Origin: Posidonia oceanica
Taxonomy: Eukaryota; Streptophyta; Magnoliopsida; Alismatales; Posidoniaceae
Direction: 5' to 3'
NCBI GenBank assembly: GCA_037176725.1
Contig: JAZBRS010000075.1
Span: forward strand, 79,114,001-79,178,000
Length of the DNA: 64,000 bases
The notes beneath the pieces are model-generated. The model ran no database searches. It was given only the letters and a program-made list of their open reading frames with translations, and was not told the DNA's origin. Each line of letters opens with the position of its first letter. Position 1 is the stretch's first letter. Both the position numbers and the translations under genes were made by a program. This document shows, in pieces, positions 10,640 through 21,950 of the stretch.

Positions 10640-13278
10640 TCAATCGTAGCCAAATCCTTCGTTGTCCTTTCGCTCCGCTGCTGCGACGAGCTCGGCGATC
10701 CCTTCACCGTATCGTCCGAGTGGTGTTCCTCTCTCATAACCCCAACGGTGACATAGGTTCTTGACCATCAAAGAAGGGTTGGAATGAACGGTCAAATGGC
10801 TGACGCGTTCGAGATTAGGGATGAAATTAACCGGCTCAAATCGGTTGACACGACACAGAATATCATAAGGTCTAGGCTGACCTCGGGATTGTGTGGCGGA
10901 TTGCGTAATGGTGCGCTCCAACTCTGCGGTCAATCGTATCATGTGAATTGCCAACTCGGAACTAGCGAGAGCCGACTGATACAAGTGCGCAGGAAAATAC
11001 TCAAAGATGTGGTGAATCAAAGAAGAAGGATCCACTACCGGTGTGGCAGGCTCAGAAGGAAAGGCACAATGAACTCCTGAGGGCCAGCACCTCCCAAGCT
11101 CGAGTGTAGAGGCAAAGGCTGGTTGACTATGTTGGGGTGCTGAGGTGTAGGGCCAGGTGCAGGTGGTGGCACAGGAGTGAAGGCTACCTCCTGAGTGTCA
11201 ATAATGATGACCTTGCGGTCAAACAAGTCTTGAATCGCATTCCGCAATGAATAACAGTTGTCAGTCGAATGCCCCACGACTTGATGGAAACTGCAATAGA
11301 GGTTCGCATTGTACCAATGTGGAAGGAGACTCGAAGGTGGACGAACCTCCGGAAGCCTTAGGAGTGACACGACCTTGGAAAAGACGACACTCAAAGGTTC
11401 AACCAAAGGAGTATAGTTGCGCAGTGCGCACGGAGGCCATCTTTGCCCTTGGCGTCCTTACCGGACTGGTGGGGCAGGATATACCGGTTGGGCGGTGGGA
11501 GTGATGTGTGGCGTGGGTGTCCTAGGTGTTGGAGCATATACCACCTGACTTGGACCGAGCTGAGCCACCATATTGATTGGCATGGCATGGGGCTGAACAT
11601 ATGCAAAAGAGGGTTTCAGAGGATCTCTTCTCCTAGGGTTGTTATTGCCGTTGTTGTTGCTACTACTGCCACTATTGTGTTTGGCAAATGCAGATAGTGC
11701 GGGAAAGCTGCCGCTACGAAGTAAGCCTTCCACGCGGGTGCCTACCCGAATCAAAGATGAGAAGGTGGTGATAGGCTGGATTCTCAACAAGCCCTGTATG
11801 TCTAGCTGCACACCTCGAATGATAATATCGATAGACTCCTCATCGGAGGGCCTATCTCGAACTTGTGAGACGAGGGTGCGCCATCGGCCAACGTACACCC
11901 CGAATGGCTCATGGGGTCTCTGCCTAGTGGAGACAAGATCCTCACGCTTTGAGATCAAGTCGAGGTTGAAGGAGTACTGCTCCAGGAACGCCTGACTGAG
12001 GTTGTTCCAAGTCTAGATCGTGGCCATGTCAAGGGAAGTGAACCACTTGAGCGTGGGGCTAGTCAGACTCATCTGGAATAGGTGGATCAAGAGCCTATCG
12101 TCAGCCTGAAGCTGAGTAAGGTCTTCGCAGTATGCCCGGAGATGTGAGATTGGGCAACCCTTACCGTTATACTTCTTGAATTCTGGGACATGGAAATTTG
12201 CAGGGAGTACTGCCTCTGGGAAATAACAGAGGTCCCGAAACTGGTAAGGCCAGCGGTCTTCGCCCTGCGATTATCGTTGCGCTCTCTCTAGATCCCCCAC
12301 TCTAGCAAGGAGTGTATCTAAAGGCGCTACCGATGATGATTGTGTAGGTAGGGCTGGAGCCACGTATGCTGAATAAGCTACGCCTAAGGGATCCTCTAGA
12401 TCTACCATCGCGCCACTTGGTGCCATGGCGCGAGGATCAGCGTACCCATGTGATGGTGCTGAAGGAAGTGGTATGCCTGATGGAGGCAGGACCTGTGGAG
12501 CCATAAAAAAGGGATATGCAGAAGAATGTGCTGTGTAAGATGCAGAATGAGGGAGCAACAACTGCTGCACTGGTATGGTGCCAAGCAGTGGGTTCTGTGC
12601 ATACTATGCTCCTACCAGCCCAAGGGGGTGGCCACCAGATACCAGAGGTGGATACTGTGCGCTAAGTAGTGTCTGTGCTGAAGACACGGATGTCGCCCCT
12701 ATTGCCAGTGTAGTGAGAAGCTGGGGCGATGGCTGAGGCGGAGGTGCAGTAGGGTGTGCCTGAAATAGCGAAAATGGCTATTGAGGGAACTCAGGAGTAG
12801 TTGTAACTATAAGTGGGCAAATAGACAGAGCCATGCCCTGCAGTGTCTAGGCCATCTCCATCATATTCTGATACTACTCGTCAAGGGTCCCGTCTGTGGG
12901 AAGACTGAAATGCAGAATCGGTGAGGGACCAGAGGTCAGAAGTGGTTGGGACACAGACTGTCCAAAGGGAAATGATCCTACAACAGAAGAGGACTTAGCA
13001 GAGTGGGTGCCAAAAGTATCGAAGCCTTGAGTAAGGGGAGCAGTGAACTGGAAATCTGAAGCACAAGTGGCGATCACTGAAACAGACTCAGTGACAGACC
13101 CCGGACTAGCAAAAGTCTGCCGACACCCCAAGATGAGCAGAGTGAAGCTCCTAGACGCTTGAGACTGGAATGTCTGATAGGAAGGAACAGCAGAAGTGAC
13201 AGCAAAGGAGTAAGGAGTCGACTTCGGGACATCCTCCAAAGCAATCGAAAGTGATGGCTCACTAACACGCTGGGCCAT
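10640..13278 (-). pseudogene. gag of Tat/Ogre-like element D, degenerate
   Basis: One minus-strand frame can be followed from ATG 13278 to about 11035. It has a Pro/Ser/Ala-rich N-terminal part, then a Ty3 gag core: 'VPEFKKYNGKGCPISHLRAY', 'LKWFTSLDMATI', 'FLEQYSFNLDLISKREDL', 'EPFGVYVGRWRTLVSQV'. A His-Cys zinc-finger-like segment follows, 'CSFHQVVGHSTDNCYSLRNA' with 'IQDLFDRKVI', typical of Tat/Athila gag. After a frame change near 11035 the end reads 'RWGYERGTPLGRYGEGI', also a Tat signature. Stops interrupt it at 12876-12874, near 12850, 12600, 12271 and 12015. Nothing resembling protease or RT follows. Gag would package element RNA; this copy cannot make it intact. Confidence 0.8.
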
Positions 13279-13737
13279 GGCTGACCGTGAGCGAGTGAGG
13301 ATAGGGCTGCGGTGAAACCAAAAGGATGAGACCTACGGGGAGCTATTGTCGGAAACGACGAATAACTCGGAAAAGATGGTCAAGAAAATGTCGCTATAGG
13401 GGTATTGGAGAAAGGAACGACTCGAACTCCGACTAAGGAACTCACTCTCTAACCTATAACAACACACAAAAACGAATGTCAAATCTCGACAAGACAAATG
13501 CAAATGTTATTAGGGTGGCATGATGCATATGAATGCTTTCTAATATTCTCTCTCTCACCAATCTAAGTGTGTCCTAGTGTAGACATCCCGTTTTGACGAT
13601 TGGATGTCGACGGATTCCTCTGAAGGCTTGCTCGGATTATGGTCTGGCGGATCCGACCCCAAACCTACAGCTAAACCCTCAAACCTGCTCAAATCCACCA
13701 AAATCCCACAAAAATACCTCAAAAACCTCTCTGAAGT

Positions 13738-13795
13738 GTTGGACGCTGCAATAGGCAGCGTCCAACGTTGGACGCACCCAGATACACGTTCAACG
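13738..13795. repeat. Pair of 29-bp hairpin units in LTR A
   Basis: Unit 1 (13738-13766) has perfect arms GTTGGACGCTG and CAGCGTCCAAC with a 7-nt loop. Unit 2 (13767-13795) begins GTTGGACGC and ends in a degenerate ACGTTCAACG. Their junction forms the 18-bp palindrome GCGTCCAACGTTGGACGC (13758-13775). Confidence 0.85.
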
Positions 13796-14227
13796 CACTG
13801 TGGCAGCAACCAAAGCACCCACGATCTCCTTTTGACTTCTATGGCCTCTGACAACGTCCCACAATCTTCCCTCCATACCTCCGCACCATGCCGAGACACT
13901 CCCACCTTGCCCTGCCACCTAAGCAGCCTAGAAAACAAAACCAAAAGCTCACAACCCAAAAAAGGGACGAAAAAACGACAGCAACACAGAGACAGCCAGA
14001 ATTCAGAGCAATTGAGAGCCACCAGAGCCTCTGTAACACCCAGGAATTCATTTCCTTGTAATTATACTTGTTTAATGAATTCCTTGCCTTTGGTCGGGTG
14101 TTAGTGGCCTTGCGGGCCCCACTTGAATTGTTGTGGGTCCCATCTGTGGTTTGTGTGGGTCCCCACCTGTATTGTTGTGGTGGACTCCCACTTGTGGTGG
14201 TTGGTGAGACAGTTGTGGCCTGGTCCT

Positions 14228-14590
14228 TGTGTTTCTCTCTCTCTTTCTCCCTCTCTCTTTCTCTCCCTTCCTCTCTCTCTCTCTCTCTCCCTCCCTTCCT
14301 CTCTCTCTTTCCTCCCCCACTCCTCCCTTACGTGCCATTTTCCCCCTCCCTTTCCCACGCGCGTCCCCCCTCCTCCCTCACGCGCGGCTTCCTCTCCCCC
14401 CTCCCCGACTCGTGCACCCTTCCTCCTCCTCCTCCTCCTCCTCCTCCTCCCCCGTGCGATGCCCTAGCTGAGCAGCCCTCTCCTCCTCCTCCCCTCTCCC
14501 CACCCGATCTCTCCCCCTCCTTCTTCTCCCTCCCTCCTCCTTTCCCCCTTCTCCCATCTCCCGTCCTCTCCTTCCTCCTCCTCTTCCTCT
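14228..14590. repeat. CT-rich microsatellite tract in 5' LTR
   Basis: Imperfect CTCTCTCTTTCTCCC and TCCTCCTCC runs. The counterpart in the 3' LTR (about 22148-22480) is shorter, so the tract has changed length since insertion. Confidence 0.85.
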
Positions 14591-15396
14591 TCTTTTGCTG
14601 GTGGCCGTTGGCGGCTGTGGGTGGTGGCCGGCGTGCGATGGCAGCCAGTGGTGCGACGAGCGAGCTCCGGTCGACTTCCCGATGGAGCGGCGTGCTCGTT
14701 GGGCGTGTAGATCACCGATGGACGGAGGTTGTCCCTCTGTCCCCAGGTACATGCCTCGCCCTAGGAACTTTTAATATGTAGAATTTGCCTTGTATGCTTC
14801 ACTTGCCATGATTTGTATGTTATTATTTAAGTTTGGCAATTTTTAGGGATTTATAGGCATTTAGGCGAATTTAATTGGCTTTAGAAAGTTTATAGCTTGA
14901 ATATGGATTTTTGGTGGTTTCTTGAGCTGTGGGCCTAAGAATGCCTTGAAATTGATATGCTTGTGTTACTTGACATGTATGGAATGTCATGGAAGTGTTT
15001 TGGTAATTTTTAGAGATTTATTGTGGTTTTTGGCCGAATTTATGGCCCGAATGACTTAAATGCTTAATTATTGGTTTTCCAGTGAATTCCAGTGTTTTGG
15101 GCCTCGAATTGAGGCGATTGAGATATATTTATGTTGCTCAAGCTGAGACGCTCATTTGCATGTGTTGCGCGCCCGGTTTGGCACGGATTTGATATGGTTT
15201 TAGGGTTTTTATGGAATTCGACTTGAGTTTTGAATTTCCGGTGTTTTCTCGTATTGTATGCCTCGGAATGCCATATCGAGGGTATGGTTGCATTCCTTGT
15301 TATATTCCGGAGATTCTGGTATATGGCACACTCGATTCCGAGTTTGTTTCGGACAATCAGGGGTTTAAGTTGGTTCTTTAAGTTTTCTGAACTAAC

Positions 15397-15520
15397 CTGG
15401 AACGGAGCCCCGTTGGTAGAACGGAGTACCGTTTTTCCCTGGTCCGGAGTTCCGTTTTTGGAACGGAGCCCTGTTTTCCCCTAATCCGGAGTCCCATTTT
15501 TAGGCAGAGCCTCGTTTGCT
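15397..15520. repeat. LTR minisatellite, 5' copy (about 2 units)
   Basis: Units of about 45-50 bp built from TGGAACGGAGCCCCGTT, TTTCCCCTGGTCCGGAG and TTCCGTTTTTGGAACGGAG. The 3' LTR carries about three more units at the matching place. Confidence 0.8.
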
Positions 15521-17042
15521 GTAACAAAATGGAGCGCCGGTCCAAAACGGAGCACCATTCCAGTGCTGAGTTGTGAACCTCTGCCTTAATCCCGCACTCC
15601 GGTGAATTTCGCCGTGCCGAATCAGAGGCTGAGTGTTTTCCAATGTGGTTTCCCTCGGTTGGTTTTTGGACTTTCTGTCCTTTAACCTATGATATTTGAT
15701 AAATGTTTTCAAAGAGATTTCTGAGGAAAATATGAATGGTTTGCAAATGGTTTTACCTAGGTTTTTCCGTGGCTGAAAACCTGGAAGTTGTGTTGTCTGG
15801 ACCCGGGAATACGACGGCGTTCCTGGTGTGTCGCACACTTCGCCTGGGTTGAGGTTTGGGGGTCGAAGTGCCGGCCGTACCTAGCGGTATCGTAACAGTA
15901 GACTCGGGAGGTATGATACTCCTGCGTAGTTGGGCGTGATACCCTAGTTGTTACGGGCACCGGGACTCGCCTTGTTTTGGGTGCCGGCTGAATATAAGGG
16001 TTGGAGCCTCTTATGGTTCGGAGCACTGTGTTGAGGTCGTCGTATATTAGGCGTGTCCTGTGGTTTGTCCTGAATGAGGACAGCTTGCCCAGTTGGGGTG
16101 AGTAGCTTCCCTGGTGAGGGATTGCTTTTGAGGCGTCTCTAGTGACGAGATGCCGGGACAGACACACTCCTCCACAGAGCGGGTGTCCGTCGCAGTGCAG
16201 TGAGCTACAGGGGTGAGTCCCTAGCAACTGCTTGAAGTTATATCGGTTGCTTGTACCAGGCAATACGATCAGTTGTGGTTTTGTGCCCTTGAAGCTGTGT
16301 TTTGTTGTTACTGGCCGTATTAGGCCTTAAGCTTTGCCCGAGCTTCAGCTTTGTGAGGTTTTGCTGTGTTTAGGCCATATTGGGCCAGTTGCTTTCCGCC
16401 TATGTATGGCGTGATTTGTGGTTAGTGTTTTGGCCTGTATTAGGCCAGTTGTTTTCCCGCCTAATTGTGGTGGTTGGCTTTGGTTTTGAGATTTGGGCCG
16501 GTTGGCCATTATGTTGATTGTGATTTAGTTTTGCAAAGTATTTCCGCCTTGTCTTGGCTAGTGGGTCGAGTGTTTTCCCAGCCTAAGGGGTTGGAGGGTT
16601 TTGTGTGGTTTTGAGGTTTTGGACCGGTGGGCCGTAGCTTTCTATATTATTTTTGTAAACGCCTGTCTTCCCCAGTTTTAGCTTGTGGGCCTTGGGAAGG
16701 ATGTTTTATTAATTATATTGCTTGTTGTTGACCCAGATTTTGGGGTTTTACCGGTTGTGCCGTATTTGAGGTTTTCTGTCGATTTCTCGCTAGTTTTTGC
16801 AAGGTGTGTGCTAGGTGACGATTTCTAAGTCTCTCACGTGTGCTTGTTTGGTTTTCAGGTGCAGATGATTAGCTGGTTTGGAGTATAGTGCATATAGTGG
16901 GAGTCACGTAGCTGTCCACTGCAGGTTCCTGGTAATTGATATTGTTGTTTGCCCAGTGTTTTATTGTAATTTTATATTTAATTAAATTTTAAATTTGTTG
17001 GGCTGTAGGTTTTGTGGGTAGCGACTTAGGTCGTTACAGGTT

Positions 17043-17060
17043 TGGTATCAGAGCCCAGGT
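17043..17060 (+). other. Primer binding site, Tekay-like element
   Basis: TGGTATCAGAGCCCAGG lies four bases after the 5' LTR end. TGGTATCAGAGC is the usual plant PBS complementary to the 3' end of initiator tRNA-Met. Confidence 0.9.
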
Positions 17061-17211
17061 TCACTAGGTTGCACTAGCCTAGGAGTGGTCAGTCTAGTGA
17101 CTCCATAGGAAATTGCATATCATGGTTAAGTCTGCACCTGTTGTTTGGCATATATTGTTGCTTGTCTTATTGGCTGTGGTGCAGGTTTTGTTGCTTCTCT
17201 CCCGGTTCAGC

Positions 17212-18402
17212 ATGTCTCACCGTGGTCGCCGAAAGGATAAGGCCCCTGCTGAGGAACCTAGCTCTCGAGAGGAGAGTGGTTGGCAAGGTGTGCAGGCGGA
17301 GTTGCGAGGTTGGATGTGCGGGATCTCTCAGGCTTTCGGCAAGAGTGGCCCTGGTAGAGCGTCTAAGGGAGATCCGTGGCTGCGCTAGTTGAGCAAGCTC
17401 CACCCGTCGACGTTGAAGGGTATTGGTACTTCTGAGGAGAGCGAGGCATGGCTGCGAAGGATTGAGAAGTTGTCAGATAGTTTGGCGTGCCCAGAGGAGC
17501 ATTGGGTGCGGTTGGCTGCCTTTCAGCTCGACGGCGATGCTGATGAGTGGTGGAGAGCCACCAAGCGGCTGAAGTTCCCGGATTCTATCACGGTCGAGAT
17601 CAAGTGAAAGGACTTCGAGGCTGCATTCCATGAGAAGTACTTCACGAGCCATGTGAGGAGCCGATTCGACCAAGAGTTCCAGAGTCTGCAGCAGAGTAGG
17701 ATGTCTGTGGCTGAGTGTGAAGCCTCTTTTGCCCGGTTGGAGAAGTTCGCCCAGGCCTTTGATTCTGAGGAAAGGCGGGCGGAGAGATTTCTGGAAGGCC
17801 TTCAACCCAGCTTGAAGGTGAAGGTGATGGGCTGCCACTGTGTGACGGTAACTGAGGTTGTCCAGATGGCTTCCCACTTTGAAAAGGAGTATAACCAGTA
17901 TGTGAGTGGTCACTCCAAGGGGAAGGCCAAGTTGCCCTTCACTTCCCGATTTTCTGTCTCTAGTCCACCGAGTTCCAGTGGCATGAGTAGCCTAGGGAAG
18001 AGAAAGAAGGATAGATCTGGCGGTGGTTCTGGTGCCCGGCGTAGTTTTGCTCGAAGTGGTGGTGGTGTTGGCCCTGCCTCCAGCACCCGGCACAGCTTTG
18101 CAGGAGTTGGTAGCACTGGTCCAAGTCAGGCTGCTTCGAGTGGACAGGGTAACGCCCAGTGTTTCCAGTGTGGCTAGGGGGGTTACTTTGCAGCGCACTG
18201 CCCTCGAGCACAGCAGGTGACGAATCAGAGCGGAGTGGTGTGCTACAACTGCGGGAGATCGGGACATGTGCAGAGGATGTGCCCAGATCCTCCCAAGCGA
18301 GCGGGGAATGTGCCACAGCAGCCAACCCAGGGGCGTGTGTTTACTATTTCAGCTCCCGACTGTGAACCCTCTGGTAATGTTGTAGAGGGTAAGTCCCCGT
18401 AG
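17212..18402 (+). pseudogene. Tekay gag with three premature stops
   Basis: One frame from ATG 17212 ('MSHRGRRKDKAP') to TAG 18400-18402. The gag core includes 'LDGDADEWWRATKRLKFPDS' and 'FHEKYFTSHVRSRFDQEF', then a Gly/Ser/Arg-rich linker and two CCHC zinc knuckles ('CFQCG' stop 'GGYFAAHCP', then 'CYNCGRSGHVQRMCP'). Premature stops are TAG 17386, TGA 17605 and TAG 18175, each explained by one C-to-T or G-to-A change (Gln or Trp codons); the third falls inside the first knuckle. Intact gag would form the virus-like particle core. Confidence 0.88.
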
Positions 18403-18535
18403 TTTCCTTTGGGTGGTGTGACCCATTGTTGCTGTGTTGTTGTGTTGTTGTTGTTGTTGTTTCTTTCCCCCTATAATAAGAACCTTGTTGTTTAATGAGG
18501 ATGCTGTTGGTTGTGCTTTAGCCTTAAGTTCTTAT

Positions 18536-20596
18536 CTTGTGGCGGGCTGAATGGCCAAAGTTCTGTTTGACTCAGGGAGCACATTCTCTTTTGTCTCCGA
18601 GTCTTTTGCGACAGAGCTGGATGATGTACCAGCCAAGTTAGCTTTCCACTTTGAGGTGGTAACGCCGCTGGGTGAGCACAGTTTGGCGTGAAGATATCTA
18701 CCTTCCGTCGATCTGGAGCTGAATGGCCGAGAGTTCGAAGCCACTCTCATCCTCATGAGCATGAATGAGTATGATGTTATCTTGGGCATGGACTGGCTGG
18801 GCCAATATTCTGCTTTAATCGACTATGCTGCAGGAGGATTTTCGTTAGTGTTGCTGGGGCCGGTTCCTTCTTTGTGCAAGGTGTGCGCCAGGGTGAGCCT
18901 AAGCTTGTGATTTCTGCTATGAAGGCTTACAAGTCTTTGGCTCGGGGTTGTGTGGGGTACGTACCTTGCTAGTGTGGTTACCTTTCCTTCTCCAGAGTCG
19001 GGTGTTCACAACATATCTGTTGTGTGTGAATATCCCGACGTTTTCCCGGATGATTTGCCTGGCATGCCACCTCACAGGGAAGTGGAGTTCTTTATTGAGC
19101 TAACTCCGGGCAGTGATGCTATTGCAAAGAATCCTTATCGGATGGCGCCAGCTGAGTTGTGGGAGCTCAAGGCCCAGCTGCAGGAGTTGCTGGACAAGGG
19201 ATTCATCAGGCCAAGTGTGTCTCCGTGGGGAGCGCCTGTCTTGTTCGTCCGTAAGAAGGATGGTTCACTCCGGTTGTGTATAGACTATCGGATGTTGAAT
19301 CAGCTTACAGTGAAGAACAAGTATCCCTTGCCCCGTGTGGAAGACCTGTTTGATCAGTTGTAATCTGCCTCCGTCTTCTCGAAGATTGATCTGAGATCAG
19401 GATATCACCAGTTGAGGATACATGATTCAGACATTCAGAAGACTGCCTTTCGGACGCGGTATGGCCATTTTGAGTTCGTGGTTATACCCTTCGGCTTGAC
19501 CAACGCCCCTGCCGCATTCATGGAATTGATGAACCAGATCTTCATGCCTTTCTTGGACCAGTTTGTGGTGATCTTTGTAGACGACATCTTGGTCTACTCC
19601 TCGGATGAGGTAGCTCATGCCCAACATCTGAGGGCGGTGCTGCATGTTCTGAGGCAGCACCAGCTGTATGCCAAGTTCTCCAAGTGTGAGTTCTGGTTGA
19701 GGGAGGTTATGTTCCTTGGCCACCTTATCTCTGGAGACGACGTCAGAGTTGATCCTGCCAAGGTTGAGGCGGTCGGCAATTGGCAAAGACCCAGGAGTGT
19801 GTCTGAGATTAGAAGTTTCCTGGGGTTGGCAGGTTACTACAGGAGGTTTATCAGGGATTTCTCTTCCATTACTTCATCCCTGACAGCTCTCACCAAGCAA
19901 GGGGTTCCATTCATTTGGGACCAAGGTTGTGAGACGAGTTTCAATGAGTTGAAGGCTCGTCTGACTTCTGCTCCTGTCCTGACCTTGCCTTCTGGAAGTG
20001 GTGGCTTCACTGTGTATAGTGATGCTAGTGGTGTTGGGTCCGGTAGTGTTCTGATGCATCGTGCCAATGTTGTGGCTTATGCCTCCTGTCAGTTGAAAGA
20101 CCACGAGAAGAACTATCCTACCCATGATCTTGAGATGGCTGCCCTGGTGTTCATGCTGAAGCTTTGGCGACACTACCTGTATGGAGAGCAGTTTGAGGTC
20201 TACACGGATCACAAGAGTCTGAAGTATATATTTACTCAGAAGGACCTCAACATGCGGCAACGAAGGTGGGTGGAGTATCTCAAGGACTATGATTTCAGTT
20301 TGTCCTACCACCCTGGGAAGGCCAACGTGGTCGCCGATGCTCTGAGTCAGCGTACGCATGTTATGGCTAGCCTGATGGTCAAGGAGTGGACCATGTTGGA
20401 GGATCTGGCTGACTGTGGACTCAAGAGACTACATCGGGGAGCAGGCGGTGCCTATCTGGCAAGGTTGTCTGTTCGTCCCAAGCTAGTGGAGTTCATTATT
20501 GCTTGTCAGCAGACATACCCTTTCTTTCAGGCGACTGTTGAGAAGTTGCGCCCTGGGGAAGCGCCGGACTTTTCTCTTGGCGTAATGGGGAGCTGA
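18536..20596 (+). pseudogene. Tekay protease, reverse transcriptase and RNase H
   Basis: The frame is shifted +1 relative to gag. Protease shows 'VLFDSGSTFSFVS' (active-site DSG near 18568) and 'VILGMDWL'. RT shows '[13 protein letters not shown]', '[20 protein letters not shown]', '[13 protein letters not shown]' and the catalytic 'FVDDILVYS' (about 19573-19600). RNase H shows 'VYSDASGVG' and '[11 protein letters not shown]'. Breaks are TGA near 18548 and 18688, further stops near 18907, TAA at 19361 (a Gln position in the family) and a frameshift near 20590. The Asp pair of RT is intact, so the lesions are nonsense and frame, not active-site, changes. Confidence 0.9.
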
Positions 20597-21914
20597 GGTT
20601 TGATCAGTGCTTGTTTGTGCCCCAGTACGAGGAGGCCAGGCAGATGTTACTGGATGAAGCTCATAGATCCAAGTACACCGTCCACCCAGGATCCACAAAG
20701 ATGTATCGGGATCTGAAGCAGAATTTTTGGTGGCTGGCATGAAGAGAGAAGTGGTTGACTATGTGGCAAGGTGTGTAACCTGCCAGCTAGTCAAGGCAGA
20801 GCACCAGAGACCTGGAGGAACTCTTCAGCCCTTGAGTATACCGGAATGGAAATGGGAGCACATCTCTATGGATTTTGTGACTGGGTTGCCACGTTCTCCG
20901 AGGAAGAACGACACCGTGTGGGTGATCGTTGATCGACTAACCAAGTCAGCTCATTTTCTTAGTATCCGAGTGAATCTTCCTTTACGGCGGTTGGCAGAAC
21001 TGTACGTATCGGAGATCGTTCGGCTACATAGTGTTCCTATATCCATTGTGTCTGATAGAGACACGCGGTTCACCTCAAGGTTCTAGAGGACTCTGCAGGA
21101 GGCTTTTGGCACGATACTTAATTTCAGTACAGCTTTCCAATCTCAGTCGGATGATCAGATAGAGAGGACTATCCAGACTTTGGAAGATATATTGAGAGCT
21201 TGTGCCCTAGATTTGCAAGGAAGTTGGGAGGACCACCTGCCGTTGGTTGAGTTTGCTTACAATAATAACTACCACTCTAGCATCGGGATGGCACCATACG
21301 AGGCTCTGTATGGTAGGCCCAGCAGATCCCCGGTTTGCTGAAGCGATGTAGATGAGCGGCAGCTTCTTGGTCCGGAGTTTGTGCAGCAGTATGCGGACAA
21401 GGTGGACTTCATCCGTAGAAGGCTTCTGACTGCACAAAGTCGGCAGAAGAGTTATGCTAACCGGAGGCGGAGACTGTTGGAGTTTCTGGTGGGAGACTTT
21501 GTGTTTTTGAAGGTTTCACCGACCAAAGGCGTGAAGAGGTTTAGCAAGCGTGGGAAGCTGAGTCCCTGCTATATTGGCCCGTACCAGATCACGCAGAGGG
21601 TTGGTGAAGTTGCCTATAGGTTGACCCTACCACCAGAGCTGTCGGCAGTGCACAGCATGTTCCATGTCTCCATGCTGAGGAAGTGTCTGGCTGATGTTTC
21701 ACAGGTGATCTCTGTTCAGTCGGACGTGCTCCAGGAAGATCTCTCCTTTGTTGAGGAGGCTGTCCAGATTGTTGATCACAGAGAACAGGTGTTGCAGAAT
21801 AAGGTAATTCCGCTGGTTCTTGTGAGATGGCAGCATCATAGAGCAGAAGAGGCCACTTGGGAGCGCGAGGATGGCATTCTTGCTCGATACCCGCATCTTT
21901 TCTCCTACCATTGA
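20597..21914 (+). pseudogene. Tekay integrase with chromodomain-like C-terminus
   Basis: Zinc-binding end 'CVTCQLVKAEHQRPGG', then the core: D in 'SMDFVTGLP', D in 'SIVSDRDTRF', E in 'IERTIQTLED', spaced as in Ty3 integrases. The C-terminal part has 'LSPCYIGPYQITQRVGEVAY' and a chromodomain-like end 'LVRWQHHRAEEATWERED'. TAG at 21084 and TGA at 21339 both fit Trp codons (family patterns RFW and CW). The frame differs from RT, so a frameshift lies near 20590. Chromodomains guide chromovirus integration to heterochromatin; here the domain looks readable but the protein is not. Confidence 0.88.
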
Positions 21915-21916
21915 TT

Positions 21917-21930
21917 TCGGGGGCGAAATC
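21917..21930 (+). other. Polypurine tract, Tekay-like element
   Basis: CGGGGGCGAAAT just after the integrase stop and shortly before the 3' LTR, the position of the plus-strand primer. Confidence 0.6.
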
Positions 21931-21950
21931 CTTTTTTTAGGTGTTTATGA

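Larger units (their letters stand above)
14032..17038 (+). mobile_element. 5' LTR of the Tekay-like element
   Basis: Starts TGTAACACCCAGG and ends GGTCGTTACA, with inverted TGTAAC/GTTACA ends. Contains a long CT-rich stretch (about 14228-14590), then a gene-like GC-rich segment and a minisatellite at 15397-15520. Open frames in the CT-rich tract (Ser/Pro/Leu-rich on one strand, Arg/Glu/Gly-rich on the other) are low-complexity artefacts. Confidence 0.93.

Noticed and set aside
10117..10737. 206-residue minus-strand frame after gag
   Set aside because: Mostly His/Ile/Ser-rich translation of ATGCAATG repeats; it overlaps the gag end in another frame and shows no domain.
14068..14781. 237-residue Ser/Pro/Leu-rich frame and its antisense partners (also 22120-22647)
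   Set aside because: Low-complexity translation of CT- and CCT-rich tracts inside the two Tekay LTRs.
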